Below the pieces are notes generated by a model. The model made no database searches. It was not told the origin of the DNA and saw nothing but the letters and a program-made list of their open reading frames with translations. From positions 1 to 41,371 of the forward strand of contig DESW01000006.1 of assembly GCA_002361425.1 (NCBI GenBank): 41,371 nt of DNA. Reading direction: 5' to 3'. The stretch comes from Candidatus Saccharibacteria bacterium UBA3304. GTDB taxonomy: Bacteria; Patescibacteriota; Saccharimonadia; Saccharimonadales; Saccharimonadaceae. Position numbers and translations under genes: made by a program. Below are positions 31,674-40,059 of the stretch, piece by piece (position 1 is the stretch's first letter; each line of letters starts with the position of its first letter).

Positions 31674-32003
31674 TTAGAACTCCAATCCTTCCTTGCGAGC
31701 TGCGTCAGCGAGGCTGCTCATGCGGCCAGCATAAAGGCGTGCGCCACGATCGAAAACGACCTTCTCGATCTTAGCTTTCTTTGCTTTCTTTGCAATTTCG
31801 CTACCGATAAATGCGGCGAGTTCCTTCTTGCTACCTTTCTGCTTGCTACCGACGGTAGTTGCATAGGCAAGAGTGGTGCCGTTATCATCATTGATGATTT
31901 GTGCAGTAACGTGTGCGTTGCTGATATTTACGCTAAGGCGTGGGCGTTCAGCAGTGCCGTGAATCTTTGCACGAGTGCGATTCGCTCTAAATTCTGCTTT
32001 CAT
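31674..32003 (-). CDS. rplR: 50S ribosomal protein L18 (uL18)
   Basis: 109 residues: RTRAKIHGTAERPRLSVNIS, the GSEIAKKAKKAKIEKVVFDR stretch and the end RMSSLADAARKEGLEF. Binds 5S rRNA. Starts 3 bases after rplF. Confidence 0.97.
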   Translation of the reverse strand: MKAEFRANRTRAKIHGTAERPRLSVNISNAHVTAQIINDDNGTTLAYATTVGSKQKGSKKELAAFIGSEIAKKAKKAKIEKVVFDRGARLYAGRMSSLADAARKEGLEF

Positions 32004-32005
32004 TT

Positions 32006-32542
32006 TTACTTCTTCCCTGCCTTACCGGCTTTACGGATAATAACTTCATCGACGTACTTGATGCCTTTACCCTTGTATGGTTCTGGCTTCTTAAGTGCGC
32101 GGATCTCAGCTGCGACCTGGCCGACCATCTGCTTGTCGATACCAGAAACGGTGATAGTCATCTTGTCAGTCTTGAGTTCAATGCCTTCTGGAGCTTTGTA
32201 CTTGACTGGATGGCTAAAGCCGAGAGCCATTTCGATTTCTTTTGGACCACCACTTAGGCGGAAACCAACACCATTAATCTCGAGCTTCTTCTCGAAACCT
32301 TTGGTTACACCAATAACAGCGTTATTGATGAGTGCGCGCTGAAGACCATGCCAAGCACGGGACTTTGGCTCGTCATCGCTACGCGTAACAATAATTTGAT
32401 TACCTTCGACTTTCGTCGTGGTATTGGCCTGGACAGGAACCGTAAGCGTGCCTTTTGGACCGGCGACAGTAATATCCTTATCGCCGACCGTAATTGTCAC
32501 GCCTGCAGGTACCTCTACAGGTAGTTTTCCGATACGACTCAT
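32006..32542 (-). CDS. rplF: 50S ribosomal protein L6 (uL6)
   Basis: 178 residues: SRIGKLPVEVPAGVTITVGD, GVTKGFEKKLEINGVGFRLS, and the signature KKPEPYKGKGIKYVDEVI. Normally directly after rpsH; here separated from it by 8.3 kb. It has an AAAGGA ribosome site and its own promoter, so it heads the downstream ribosomal unit. Confidence 0.98.
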   Translation of the reverse strand: MSRIGKLPVEVPAGVTITVGDKDITVAGPKGTLTVPVQANTTTKVEGNQIIVTRSDDEPKSRAWHGLQRALINNAVIGVTKGFEKKLEINGVGFRLSGGPKEIEMALGFSHPVKYKAPEGIELKTDKMTITVSGIDKQMVGQVAAEIRALKKPEPYKGKGIKYVDEVIIRKAGKAGKK

Positions 32543-32573
32543 TGCGTTCCTTTATGTTAATAATATCTTGGCT

Positions 32574-32602
32574 ATTTTACCACAGAATAAAGATAATAGC
32601 AA
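32574..32602 (-). promoter_or_regulatory. Promoter of rplF-rplR-rpsE-rplO unit
   Basis: TTGCTA (32597-32602) and TAAAAT (32574-32579), spacer 17, on the minus strand between the YukD-like gene and rplF. Replaces the operon promoter that would have come from upstream. Confidence 0.75.
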
Positions 32603-32614
32603 GAGATTATTAGA

Positions 32615-32869
32615 TTAAGCAACCAAAACTAATTCCGTGCCGTTGCGAATGTCAGTGCCGCGTACGGTTTCGTTGTAGTGATAAAGACGATAATTGCGGC
32701 GGTTATAGAGCTTCAAGCGACCATTTGGCGAGAAATTCTCATATTCTTCGCGAATCTTATTGAGGAGGAGCGCAGATATCTCGCCTATCGTTTTATTAAT
32801 GGGAATATACGCTTCATAGCGCTCTTCGATCTCTGGCGCATAGAACTCGACTAATACTTTGTATTCCAT
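32615..32869 (-). CDS. YukD/EsaB-like ubiquitin-fold protein of T7SS
   Basis: 84 residues with a ubiquitin-like pattern: KVLVEFYAPEIEERYEAYIP, then a helix (GEISALLLNKIREEYEN), LKLYNRRNYRLYHYNETVRG and the end IRNGTELVLVA, matching the GT-x-L end of YukD/EsaB. EsaB is a cytoplasmic regulator or core part of type VIIb secretion. The ATG shares one base with the essC stop (TAATG), so the two are translated together. This coupling supports the family call despite the short length. Confidence 0.8.
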   Translation of the reverse strand: MEYKVLVEFYAPEIEERYEAYIPINKTIGEISALLLNKIREEYENFSPNGRLKLYNRRNYRLYHYNETVRGTDIRNGTELVLVA

Positions 32870-35800
32870 TATTCGTCCTTATCCATCATTACCTTCATTA
32901 CGCTATAATCACCGCCAGTCATCATAAAGCCGAGGCCCTTGTAGCCGAGCTTCTTATCCTCGTTGCGAACCTCAATATTTTCGAAGATGCTCTGACTCTC
33001 GAGACCTGGACCAAGCCAAATGCCCTGTGAAGTATCAATATCGCGGTACCACTTTTCAAGCTTAAGAGTGCGAATATTATCGTAGTTATCAATGAGGATA
33101 TAGACAGACTTCTTGCTGTCTTTGATATGTTCAAACATGTTCTTGAAGATCTCGATGCCACCCTGCGAGAGACTATTCTTGTACTGACCGGCGCCAATGA
33201 TGATATTTACGCCATAATCTTGAGCATCAGTACGGGTAAGAACGTCTTTTTCGAGCGCCGCAAAGACGACATTTGGGTCTTGGTCGAACATCTGAATATC
33301 AAGGATAGGCTTCTTGAAGATTTTGAGAAGATCGAGGACACGTACTTTGACGTTCGGCACCTTAGTTAATAGCGCAGCGAGAGCATAGACGAATTCGATA
33401 TTCGCATTGATATCTTTACTGGTAACAATATGCATTTTTTGCGCAACAAAGTCATAGCTTGCTAGATTCTTCTCGTAGAGATTAATACCGAGCGGAACGT
33501 TCGTGAGCGTAGAGATATGATTAATCAAATCGTCGCTCGTAATATCATCTGGAATCTTTGCGAGCTGCTTGACCTTGCACTTGTATGCTTCGACACATTC
33601 ATCTGCGTAGGTCTTAATAGTCTGGAGTTCTTTTTCTTCCTCATCAATCATTGCAGTCTGGAATTCGCAATATGAATCTACACTGGTTGCATCGAGCTTG
33701 CAAATACCACGACCGACGACTTTCTTTGGAATGAGGCCACGACGGCACTGGGATAGACCACGATACTGACCATCGTCGTTTAACTGCATTAGGATCATGT
33801 GGTTAAAGAACTGCGAGAGACGAGAGCTAATTGCGGTCGTAGTGTTAGCACTGATGATGAAGGTGATGCCATATTTTGGCGCATCACGGAACAAATCGCC
33901 GATGATACCAACAGCGCGTGGGAAGGCTTCGCTAAGAATATCGTAGTTATTAATTACGACAACAATCAGGTTCATCTTTTCCTGGACAGTACGGTTGTAA
34001 TATTCGAAAGAACCGTTGTAGTCGGAGAGGATCTCTTTACGTCTAGCGACTTCTTCAACAATCATATTAACGACGCCAGCGACTTTTTCGGTTTCATCTT
34101 GGAATACGACCTCGCCAACCTGCGGGAATTTTGCGAATTTTTTGAGTGTTTCTGCGCCAAAATCGATGATATAGTATGCGATTTCGGCTGGCGTACGCTC
34201 ACAGATACTTGACCAGATAGTAGTTGAGATTAAGCGATCGATGCTACCATCCGCCTTACCAATAATTGCAATGTTGCCAGCAGCTAGGTCAAGGCTAAGG
34301 ACTCCCTGTTTTTGCTCACGCGGTTCATCATATTCTCCAATGACGGTATTGTAGGTATATTTAGGGCTAGGCTGCAGATTATATTTCTGCTGTAGCTCCG
34401 CAAGAAGCATCTTTGGCTGAATATTCTCGAGCCACATTGGACGGCTCTTAATTTCAATCTTTTTGCTGATGTTTGAGATATAAGAAACGACATTAAGCAG
34501 CTGTTCGCCTTGGCTCTCGATATGCTCTTCATGTTTCAAGGTATCAACAATATGACCGATTTCGTCGATGCATTGGATAGACTCATCTATCTTGTGGCGC
34601 GTTTCATTCGAAGGATAGTATTTAGCACCAGCCCAAGCTACTTGGCCAAGGTTATAGTAGTCATCGTTACCGACCTGTAGATAGAATGCACCAGTCTGTT
34701 TGAGATAAGCGGCATCAGGCTTCTTGATAATTTCGTTGGAGTCACTCTTGTTTTGGACTTTGAGCGCCACTTTGAACTTAGAGTTAGACCAGATCTGCTC
34801 ATTGACGACGCCGCTAGGCTTCTGGGTCGCAAGAATAAGGTGGACGCCCAACGAACGACCAATACGAGAGGTTGAGATGAGCTGCTCCATAAACTCTGGC
34901 TCTTGCTGCTTTAATTCGGCGAACTCATCGCAGATAATCAAGAGATGTGAAAGTGGCTCGTCGACGAGGCCTTTTCTGTAGCACTGCTGATATTTATAGA
35001 TATCCATAGAGGCTTCACGGAGCTTTTCGCGAGCATCATTGAATAGTGCCTGGCGACGCTTGAGCTCAGATTCAATTGCGGAGATAGAGCGGAAGATTTC
35101 GGACTTATCGAGGTTAGTGATCGTGCCTGCAAGGTGCGGCAACTTTACGCCTAGCTCCTTGTTCTCGAAGCTTTTTGCGAGGCCACCGCCTTTATAGTCA
35201 ATAAGTACAAACTGAACCTCATTCGGGCTAAAGTTTGTTGCAAGCGACAGAATGTAAGTGATAATCCATTCAGACTTACCGGAACCGGTGGTACCCGCAA
35301 TTAGACCATGTGGGCCATAGGCCTTCTCGTGAATATCCATACGAAAACTCTCATTGTTCTGATCGATACCGATTGGTACAGACAGGCTCTGAGATGGATC
35401 GTTATCCTTCCAGCGTGCTAGACTGTTGAGCTGCTCAACGCGGCCGCAGTCGTACATTTCGAGGAACGGCAAAGACTTTGGCAGTTCGAATTTACCTTTT
35501 TCGGTCTTAACTGGAATATTTGCAAGTTTTTGAGCACAGACGTACATATCGACGAGATTGTTATTGTAGTCGGCATTGAAATTAATCTGTTTTTCATTCT
35601 CGCCGGTGGTCATAATGGCGGCGCGTTCTTTGGTGATACTAATGAAGTCCGAGGTCTCGCTTGGAAGCATAGAAATACTCTGGGCGGTAGCGATAATCGA
35701 GAAGCCTAGATTACGTTTGTAGTGAAGGATTTTATTGATCAGCGGGACATTACGTACGGCAGACATATCATCAATAAAGAAGAGGTAGTACGGGCGGAAA

Positions 35801-37440
35801 TCTTTATAGCTAGTCTTTTGGCCAATTTCATTATCGCCGTCATCTTCGATTTTTTCTTCTTCATCATTTGCTTTGCGGGCGTCAAAAACCTTCTCGAGAT
35901 CATTTGAGATGATTGATAGTTTTTCGACGGAGGTAGCGAAATAGCGGACGGTGCGCTCATTATTCCAACAGTGCGGGATAGTCTTGAGGTAATCCCACTT
36001 CTCTGGCTCATTTGTAAATACGACGAATTTGAGGTCGGTATAGGAGTGGAAGGTGAGAATTTGCAAGAAGACACTATCGAGGAATGGTTTGACGAGGTTT
36101 GGATCGCCCATGACGGCGTCGATAATTTGGTCAGTAAAGTCGTAGGTAATCGGCGCATCGGTAATTATGAGCGAATCGTTGACGATTTTTCTGAGCTCGA
36201 GACGGAGATTATCTTCTTCATCGATCGTGAAGCGTTCGGCTGGTTTGTTAATTTCGAGCTTAGTTTCAACCTCGCCAAGACCAACGCGAATTTTTAGGAA
36301 ATCATCGTGGTCGATATTACGCTGCCAGAGGCGTTCATTGCGAGTGCCGATAATTTCGGCGCATTGCTGCATTGTTGGGTTGTTATTGAGAAGAGTTTGC
36401 TTCTGGACATTCTTAATAAAATCCAAATGCTGCTTCTTTTTTGCTAGATATTCATGATATCTAACCTGGCGTTTTGCCTCACGTTTCTTGAGGCGCTTCT
36501 TGCTGATAGCGCGTGCGAGTGACGGCCAAAGCAAAATACCAAGCATTGTAATAACCATGGTACTGATGGATAGATATAGGCGAACTTCATTGCCGCTTCC
36601 CTGATTAAAGGCCATGACCATGTTCACAATAGAGAGCATGGAGGCGCAGGCCATGGTTAGCTGCGGGCCGAGCGTGGCGATTAGCGGCATGTCGCTTGGC
36701 TTCGTTTCGGCCGGCGGCTCGTCGATATTTACCTGAGCAGTCTCTATCGTATAGTTGAAACGAGGTGACTTATAGTAGTAGTCTTCTTCGGTATAGAGCG
36801 GCGCGTCTTCGTCGCTACTAGAACCCTCTGGTAAGGCGATTGGAGCGGATGGGTCTTCCTGCTCGGTCGGCACCAATCTTGGGCCGATTTTTACATATTC
36901 AGCCGGACTATTCAGGATTACCTTGTTGTTTAAAATGATAAGTTTGAGGCCATAATAAGAGATGTAGTCGCCGCAAAGGATTCTTTGGCCGTTTACGATA
37001 CGCGTATCTGAGGCGAAGAAGCTACGCGAGCTAGTTTCGGCGATCCAACCATACTTCGTGAGAGTGAGCTTAAGCGTGTCAGTGTTATTATGTGGCAATG
37101 GGTAACAGATATCACACATCGGGCTGCTACCAATGAGGACTTGGTTTGACAAAGCGAATGTCTGCGTATTTTGGTTATAGCGCGGAGTCGATACAAGATA
37201 TAATACTTCATTCGTTATCTTCGAGACGATGCTATAGACGCGGTATTCTTCTAGTTTAAAAGCGTCAATTACGGAGTCGTTACTGCGGTAATCTTCGGTG
37301 AGTTTTACAGTCCAGCTGTCGCCATCAGAAAGAATATTCGCGACGATCTTACCACGAATGTAGATTGGATACATGCTACTAGCGGTAGGCGACAACTCTT
37401 GAGTCAAGTTCTCCCTATCATTAAATACATGTATAATCAT
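32869..37440 (-). CDS. essC: EssC-like FtsK/SpoIIIE ATPase, type VII secretion motor
   Basis: 1523 residues; Staphylococcus EssC is about 1480. Residues 1-190 resemble tandem FHA domains (MYPIYIRGKIVANILSDGDS; NQVLIGSSPMCDICYPLPHN). Two membrane spans lie at about 252-275 and 285-307, then a helical ATPase-like domain (330-640). ATPase domain 1 is intact: Walker A GTTGSGKS (K722), VLIDYKGGGLAKSF, Walker B LLIICDEFAE (D838-E839), ATQKPSGVV. Domain 2 (from about 1030) has IIGKADGSID in place of the P-loop, and domain 3 (from about 1330) HIVTSKDINAN, so both look unable to hydrolyse ATP. The motor drives WXG-protein export across the membrane. It has its own promoter. Confidence 0.95.
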   Translation of the reverse strand: MIIHVFNDRENLTQELSPTASSMYPIYIRGKIVANILSDGDSWTVKLTEDYRSNDSVIDAFKLEEYRVYSIVSKITNEVLYLVSTPRYNQNTQTFALSNQVLIGSSPMCDICYPLPHNNTDTLKLTLTKYGWIAETSSRSFFASDTRIVNGQRILCGDYISYYGLKLIILNNKVILNSPAEYVKIGPRLVPTEQEDPSAPIALPEGSSSDEDAPLYTEEDYYYKSPRFNYTIETAQVNIDEPPAETKPSDMPLIATLGPQLTMACASMLSIVNMVMAFNQGSGNEVRLYLSISTMVITMLGILLWPSLARAISKKRLKKREAKRQVRYHEYLAKKKQHLDFIKNVQKQTLLNNNPTMQQCAEIIGTRNERLWQRNIDHDDFLKIRVGLGEVETKLEINKPAERFTIDEEDNLRLELRKIVNDSLIITDAPITYDFTDQIIDAVMGDPNLVKPFLDSVFLQILTFHSYTDLKFVVFTNEPEKWDYLKTIPHCWNNERTVRYFATSVEKLSIISNDLEKVFDARKANDEEEKIEDDGDNEIGQKTSYKDFRPYYLFFIDDMSAVRNVPLINKILHYKRNLGFSIIATAQSISMLPSETSDFISITKERAAIMTTGENEKQINFNADYNNNLVDMYVCAQKLANIPVKTEKGKFELPKSLPFLEMYDCGRVEQLNSLARWKDNDPSQSLSVPIGIDQNNESFRMDIHEKAYGPHGLIAGTTGSGKSEWIITYILSLATNFSPNEVQFVLIDYKGGGLAKSFENKELGVKLPHLAGTITNLDKSEIFRSISAIESELKRRQALFNDAREKLREASMDIYKYQQCYRKGLVDEPLSHLLIICDEFAELKQQEPEFMEQLISTSRIGRSLGVHLILATQKPSGVVNEQIWSNSKFKVALKVQNKSDSNEIIKKPDAAYLKQTGAFYLQVGNDDYYNLGQVAWAGAKYYPSNETRHKIDESIQCIDEIGHIVDTLKHEEHIESQGEQLLNVVSYISNISKKIEIKSRPMWLENIQPKMLLAELQQKYNLQPSPKYTYNTVIGEYDEPREQKQGVLSLDLAAGNIAIIGKADGSIDRLISTTIWSSICERTPAEIAYYIIDFGAETLKKFAKFPQVGEVVFQDETEKVAGVVNMIVEEVARRKEILSDYNGSFEYYNRTVQEKMNLIVVVINNYDILSEAFPRAVGIIGDLFRDAPKYGITFIISANTTTAISSRLSQFFNHMILMQLNDDGQYRGLSQCRRGLIPKKVVGRGICKLDATSVDSYCEFQTAMIDEEEKELQTIKTYADECVEAYKCKVKQLAKIPDDITSDDLINHISTLTNVPLGINLYEKNLASYDFVAQKMHIVTSKDINANIEFVYALAALLTKVPNVKVRVLDLLKIFKKPILDIQMFDQDPNVVFAALEKDVLTRTDAQDYGVNIIIGAGQYKNSLSQGGIEIFKNMFEHIKDSKKSVYILIDNYDNIRTLKLEKWYRDIDTSQGIWLGPGLESQSIFENIEVRNEDKKLGYKGLGFMMTGGDYSVMKVMMDKDE

Positions 37441-37449
37441 GCGACGACC

Positions 37450-37482
37450 CTATTTGGGAACTCCTACCCATCTTTTAAACAT
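37450..37482 (-). CDS. Possible 10-residue leader peptide upstream of essC
   Basis: Between the essC promoter and start, ATG 37482 opens a reading MFKRWVGVPK ending TAG at 37450-37452. AAGG lies 8 bases before it, and the essC ATG is 9 bases after the stop. It may be an upstream translated peptide that controls essC, or chance. Confidence 0.3.
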   Translation of the reverse strand: MFKRWVGVPK

Positions 37483-37496
37483 AAGTATTACCTTAA

Positions 37497-37525
37497 ATTA
37501 TATGCTTTTTAATTAAAAGTCGCAA
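37497..37525 (-). promoter_or_regulatory. essC-yukD promoter
   Basis: TTGCGA (37520-37525) and TATAAT (37497-37502), spacer 17, on the minus strand. Divergent from the promoter of the gene at 37645, with the -35 boxes 38 bases apart. Confidence 0.75.
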
Positions 37526-37562
37526 CGAGAATTGCGCTTTTGCTTAGAATAAGCATAATCTC

Positions 37563-37591
37563 TTGACTTTTTGCCCCTTGTGTGCTATAAT
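37563..37591 (+). promoter_or_regulatory. Promoter of the secreted-protein gene at 37645
   Basis: TTGACT (37563-37568) and TATAAT (37586-37591), spacer 17, with a TGC extended -10. Confidence 0.85.
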
Positions 37592-37644
37592 ATAGACATT
37601 AAGCTTGTTTGTTGACGAGAGTTCATTAAAAGGAGGAATTTGTT

Positions 37645-38163
37645 ATGAAAAAAAGAGTTCTCTTAATAGTTTCCGCTGTTTGCGCATTGGCTTTAGTCCT
37701 TGTTCTTGGTATCGTAATCGGAAAGAACGTTGGCGCTACTAAGTCTCCGGATAGTTCGAACAATCAGACTTCCGCAACTAATGTAAGTGCCGCCGAAACC
37801 GATCCTGCCAATCCCTTCAAGGGCAATGTTGTAGTTATGGTCAGCATGTACGAAGGCTATCTTATGTCTAGCGACAATGCCGCTGCTCTTGCGCGCAATA
37901 TCGACCCTTCACTTCACAGACAGAACCAAAAGTTTGTCGATATGTGGAATGACGGTGAAAGATATTACGAGTCCAACCTCGACTGCAACTTCATCTATGA
38001 ACATTATGATGATGACTACGGTTTAGAGCTTGGTTGGTCCGGTTGCAAGATTTACGATTTCAGAGATCGCGACTTCAGCAGCAGCATTGATTTGTCCACA
38101 GTAGGCATGGAATCTGCAGGCACTATGGAGTGCCAGTTTGGAGAATTTGAATTCTTTCAGTAA
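37645..38163 (+). CDS. Secreted or membrane-anchored orphan protein inside the T7SS locus
   Basis: 172 residues. A basic start (MKKRVLL) and hydrophobic segment (residues 7-26) form a signal peptide or anchor without a lipobox, followed by a Ser/Asn/Thr-rich linker (about 30-58) and an acidic, aromatic domain with two cysteines (ESNLDCNFIYEHYDDDYGLE, LGWSGCKIYDF) that could pair outside the cell. No family recognised. Strong AAAAGGAGG ribosome site, consensus promoter and own terminator. It runs opposite to all its T7SS neighbours, and its arginines are mostly AGA, which suggests separate acquisition. It could be a Sec-exported helper of the T7SS or an unrelated passenger. Confidence 0.75.
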   Translation: MKKRVLLIVSAVCALALVLVLGIVIGKNVGATKSPDSSNNQTSATNVSAAETDPANPFKGNVVVMVSMYEGYLMSSDNAAALARNIDPSLHRQNQKFVDMWNDGERYYESNLDCNFIYEHYDDDYGLELGWSGCKIYDFRDRDFSSSIDLSTVGMESAGTMECQFGEFEFFQ

Positions 38164-38182
38164 TAATTATTCTCCAGACAAA

Positions 38183-38214
38183 ATGCCCCGGACGAAAGTC
38201 GGGGCATCTTTTTT
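38183..38214 (+). terminator. Terminator after the gene at 37645-38163
   Basis: ATGCCCC (38183-38189) and GGGGCAT (38201-38207), with GAC/GTC inside and one bulged G, followed by a T run. Confidence 0.88.
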
Positions 38215-38563
38215 ATTCGTGTTTAAAGCTCGGGTGTGGCGGTGTTGGTGGGCGCATATTGCCGATTTCTGGCGTCGGCAATGGGTAGCCGGCTATCTTT
38301 GCCTCAATATCGGCGAGCGGATCTGGCGTATTGTCTACAATAGGCGTTGGCTCCGGTACTACTGTATGGTCGATCTGGAAGGTTTCGCCTATTTCTTCGA
38401 CCTGTTCGATGGTTGGCTCTGCGGCAATTTGTTCTTCTTGCTCAGCCAATTCCTCTGTTTCCTCTTCTTGAACGCTCGGTGCTACCGGCGCATCAACAAC
38501 AGGCTGCTCAGGAACGGGCTCAGCATGCATATTTCCGTGGCTGATAAATAATTCATTGTCCAT
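38213..38563 (-). CDS. Acidic, proline-rich protein of the T7SS locus
   Basis: 116 residues, low complexity: many Glu and Pro with no membrane span (for example EEETEELAEQEEQ and PEPTPIVDNTPDP, ending in MRPPTPPHPSFKHE). No recognised fold; probably disordered. It is the last gene of the WXG block, 1 base after the previous stop, so co-expressed. It could be a secreted substrate, or an acidic chaperone/adaptor for substrates. It ends convergent with the terminator of the gene at 37645. Confidence 0.65.
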   Translation of the reverse strand: MDNELFISHGNMHAEPVPEQPVVDAPVAPSVQEEETEELAEQEEQIAAEPTIEQVEEIGETFQIDHTVVPEPTPIVDNTPDPLADIEAKIAGYPLPTPEIGNMRPPTPPHPSFKHE

Positions 38564-38564
38564 A

Positions 38565-38873
38565 TTAGACGACTCTGCGTTTTCTTTCGGTAATTTTCGG
38601 GATTTCGATTTTATTTACATTAGATACAGCACGCTCAGAGGCACTGTTGAAGTCATAGTCGGCTTTGTTAATCTCGGAACGTATCGAGTTTAGTTTATCG
38701 CGATATCCGTTAATGGTGCCACCTAGGCGATTCAGATAGTCTCTGTGCGCAAAACGCCAAGGAATATCAAAATAACAGTCAGCCGCAGCATTAGAAATAA
38801 ACGTCGAGCAATCCTCGATAATCGTCTTCGTGCGCGGAGTTAGGCCATCTTCTGGGTAATTTAGTTTACTCAT
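38565..38873 (-). CDS. Small helical protein of the T7SS locus (ESAT-6-like size)
   Basis: 102 residues, mainly helical: DIPWRFAHRDYLNRLGGTIN, GYRDKLNSIRSEINKADYDF. Tryptophan is present, but no W-x-G. A basic end (ERKRRVV). Likely a secreted partner or a structural relative of WXG proteins; family call uncertain. The start was set at ATG 38873, 1 base after the stop of the upstream gene. An upstream ATG at 38915 lies inside that gene. Confidence 0.65.
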   Translation of the reverse strand: MSKLNYPEDGLTPRTKTIIEDCSTFISNAAADCYFDIPWRFAHRDYLNRLGGTINGYRDKLNSIRSEINKADYDFNSASERAVSNVNKIEIPKITERKRRVV

Positions 38874-38874
38874 T

Positions 38875-39162
38875 TTAGTCCTTGTTGTTGTCTGAAATTG
38901 TTCCTTCGAGTTCATTTGCTTCGTTAAGCAATTCGCTGCTCAGAGCCCTTAATTTATTTGATAAGTTCTTATATTGGGACTGTTCTTCAGCCACTTTTTC
39001 AAAGTAGACCTTTGCCTGGTTACCAACCCATTCCTTCGTTTCGTTAGGAACGTCCTTCAAACGCGTAAAGAGGTCATCAAATTCCTCGTCTAGCTGATTA
39101 GCTAGATCGGATAATTCAACAGAGATTTTCTCTAATCCTATCGTGTCTACGTAAGATATCAT
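38875..39162 (-). CDS. WXG100-family protein (ESAT-6-like)
   Basis: 95 residues: two amphipathic helices joined at the turn EWVGNQAKVYF, which has the W-x-G motif (W45-V-G). Length and helix pattern are those of ESAT-6/EsxA proteins, exported as dimers by type VII systems. ATGA overlap of 4 bases with the preceding gene. Acidic overall. Confidence 0.85.
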   Translation of the reverse strand: MISYVDTIGLEKISVELSDLANQLDEEFDDLFTRLKDVPNETKEWVGNQAKVYFEKVAEEQSQYKNLSNKLRALSSELLNEANELEGTISDNNKD

Positions 39163-39536
39163 TCTTCCATCTCCTCTTCGCGCAAACGCGCTTCTTCCTC
39201 TTCCTTGCGCTTGCGCTCCTCTTCTTCTTGGCGACGACGTTCCTCGGCCTCGAGGCGAGAAATTTCGCTGTTCGTATTTGCGATTGCGTCATCGATACTA
39301 GGTAGGATTGTATTGCGTAGGAAGCTAGAAGTATCTAATAGGCCGTTATCGAGAATACCGACGCGACCGGCGAGCTTTGCGGTGTCATTATTCACCTTGA
39401 AGTTGCTAGCAACTTCGTTTTCGAGACTCTCGGCACTTTGCGCAGCAGAATCAAGCTCGCGAATAATGCGGGTGATTTTATCTTTTAGCGCATAGTACTT
39501 ATTGACGTCTTGCCGGTATTCTTCGATAGAAGCCAT
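39159..39536 (-). CDS. Helical protein with charged coiled-coil tail, T7SS locus
   Basis: 125 residues. N-terminal half a helical hairpin of WXG-like size (YYALKDKITRIIRELDSAAQ; LENEVASNFKVNNDTAKLAG), C-terminal 30 residues an uninterrupted Glu/Arg/Lys helix (RLEAEERRRQEEEERKRKEE). It resembles small helical proteins (DUF5082-like) found beside T7SS toxin genes in Firmicutes, but the relation is uncertain. Translation coupled to the next gene. Confidence 0.65.
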   Translation of the reverse strand: MASIEEYRQDVNKYYALKDKITRIIRELDSAAQSAESLENEVASNFKVNNDTAKLAGRVGILDNGLLDTSSFLRNTILPSIDDAIANTNSEISRLEAEERRRQEEEERKRKEEEEARLREEEMEE

Positions 39537-39548
39537 ATTATAAACCTA

Positions 39549-40040
39549 TTAGTCTACAGTTATAGTACCTGCGGAGCTACGGATAGTATCTGCATCGCTG
39601 CTGACGTTGCCGGAGATCTTGGCTGCAGCTGCAATCCAGTTATCGTTTGCTTCGTGAACTAATTTCTTCTCGGTATCAATTGCTCTTACATAAGCATTGA
39701 GAAGTTCCTTGACGGAGTTGAAGAAGTCCTCAACCTTGTTAGCAACTTCACCCTTAACTGCTTCTTCGATGATAGAACGCTTGTTCTGAAGACCGTTAAT
39801 AATGTCCTGGATAGCGTTGCGATAAGTATCGACAGCAGAATCGAAATCTGGGAGCTTATCAGTTGCCATACCGGCGAAGTCTGCACCAAAGGAAAGGGTG
39901 CCCCAGAGGCCAGCGCCACCGCCAAGACCGGTCTGGGTAGAACCGATTGCGCCTTCTACGCTATCAGCGGCAGTTCTTACATCTTCAAAAGCGTCATGTA
40001 CGTTATGCTGGATAGAACCAGTTGCATCATCAATAGCCAT
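39549..40040 (-). CDS. Helical T7SS-associated protein with Gly-rich turn
   Basis: 163 residues. Helical N-terminus, a glycine-rich stretch (TGLGGGAGLWGTLSFGADF, residues 37-55, including LWG), then two long helices (DFDSAVDTYRNAIQDIINGL; VEDFFNSVKELLNAYVRAID) and a DNWIAAAAKISG segment. May be a larger WXG/LXG-type secreted protein. A strong ribosome site (GGAGG) precedes ATG 40040. Sits second after the WXG100 gene at 40060. Confidence 0.65.
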   Translation of the reverse strand: MAIDDATGSIQHNVHDAFEDVRTAADSVEGAIGSTQTGLGGGAGLWGTLSFGADFAGMATDKLPDFDSAVDTYRNAIQDIINGLQNKRSIIEEAVKGEVANKVEDFFNSVKELLNAYVRAIDTEKKLVHEANDNWIAAAAKISGNVSSDADTIRSSAGTITVD

Positions 40041-40059
40041 ATTCTAATTCCTCCCTTCC

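Noticed and set aside
32869..37440. Chromosome-segregation FtsK
   Set aside because: The N-terminus is FHA-like with two spans in place of four, there are three ATPase-like domains, no gamma domain, and WXG and YukD-like genes are adjacent; all favour EssC.
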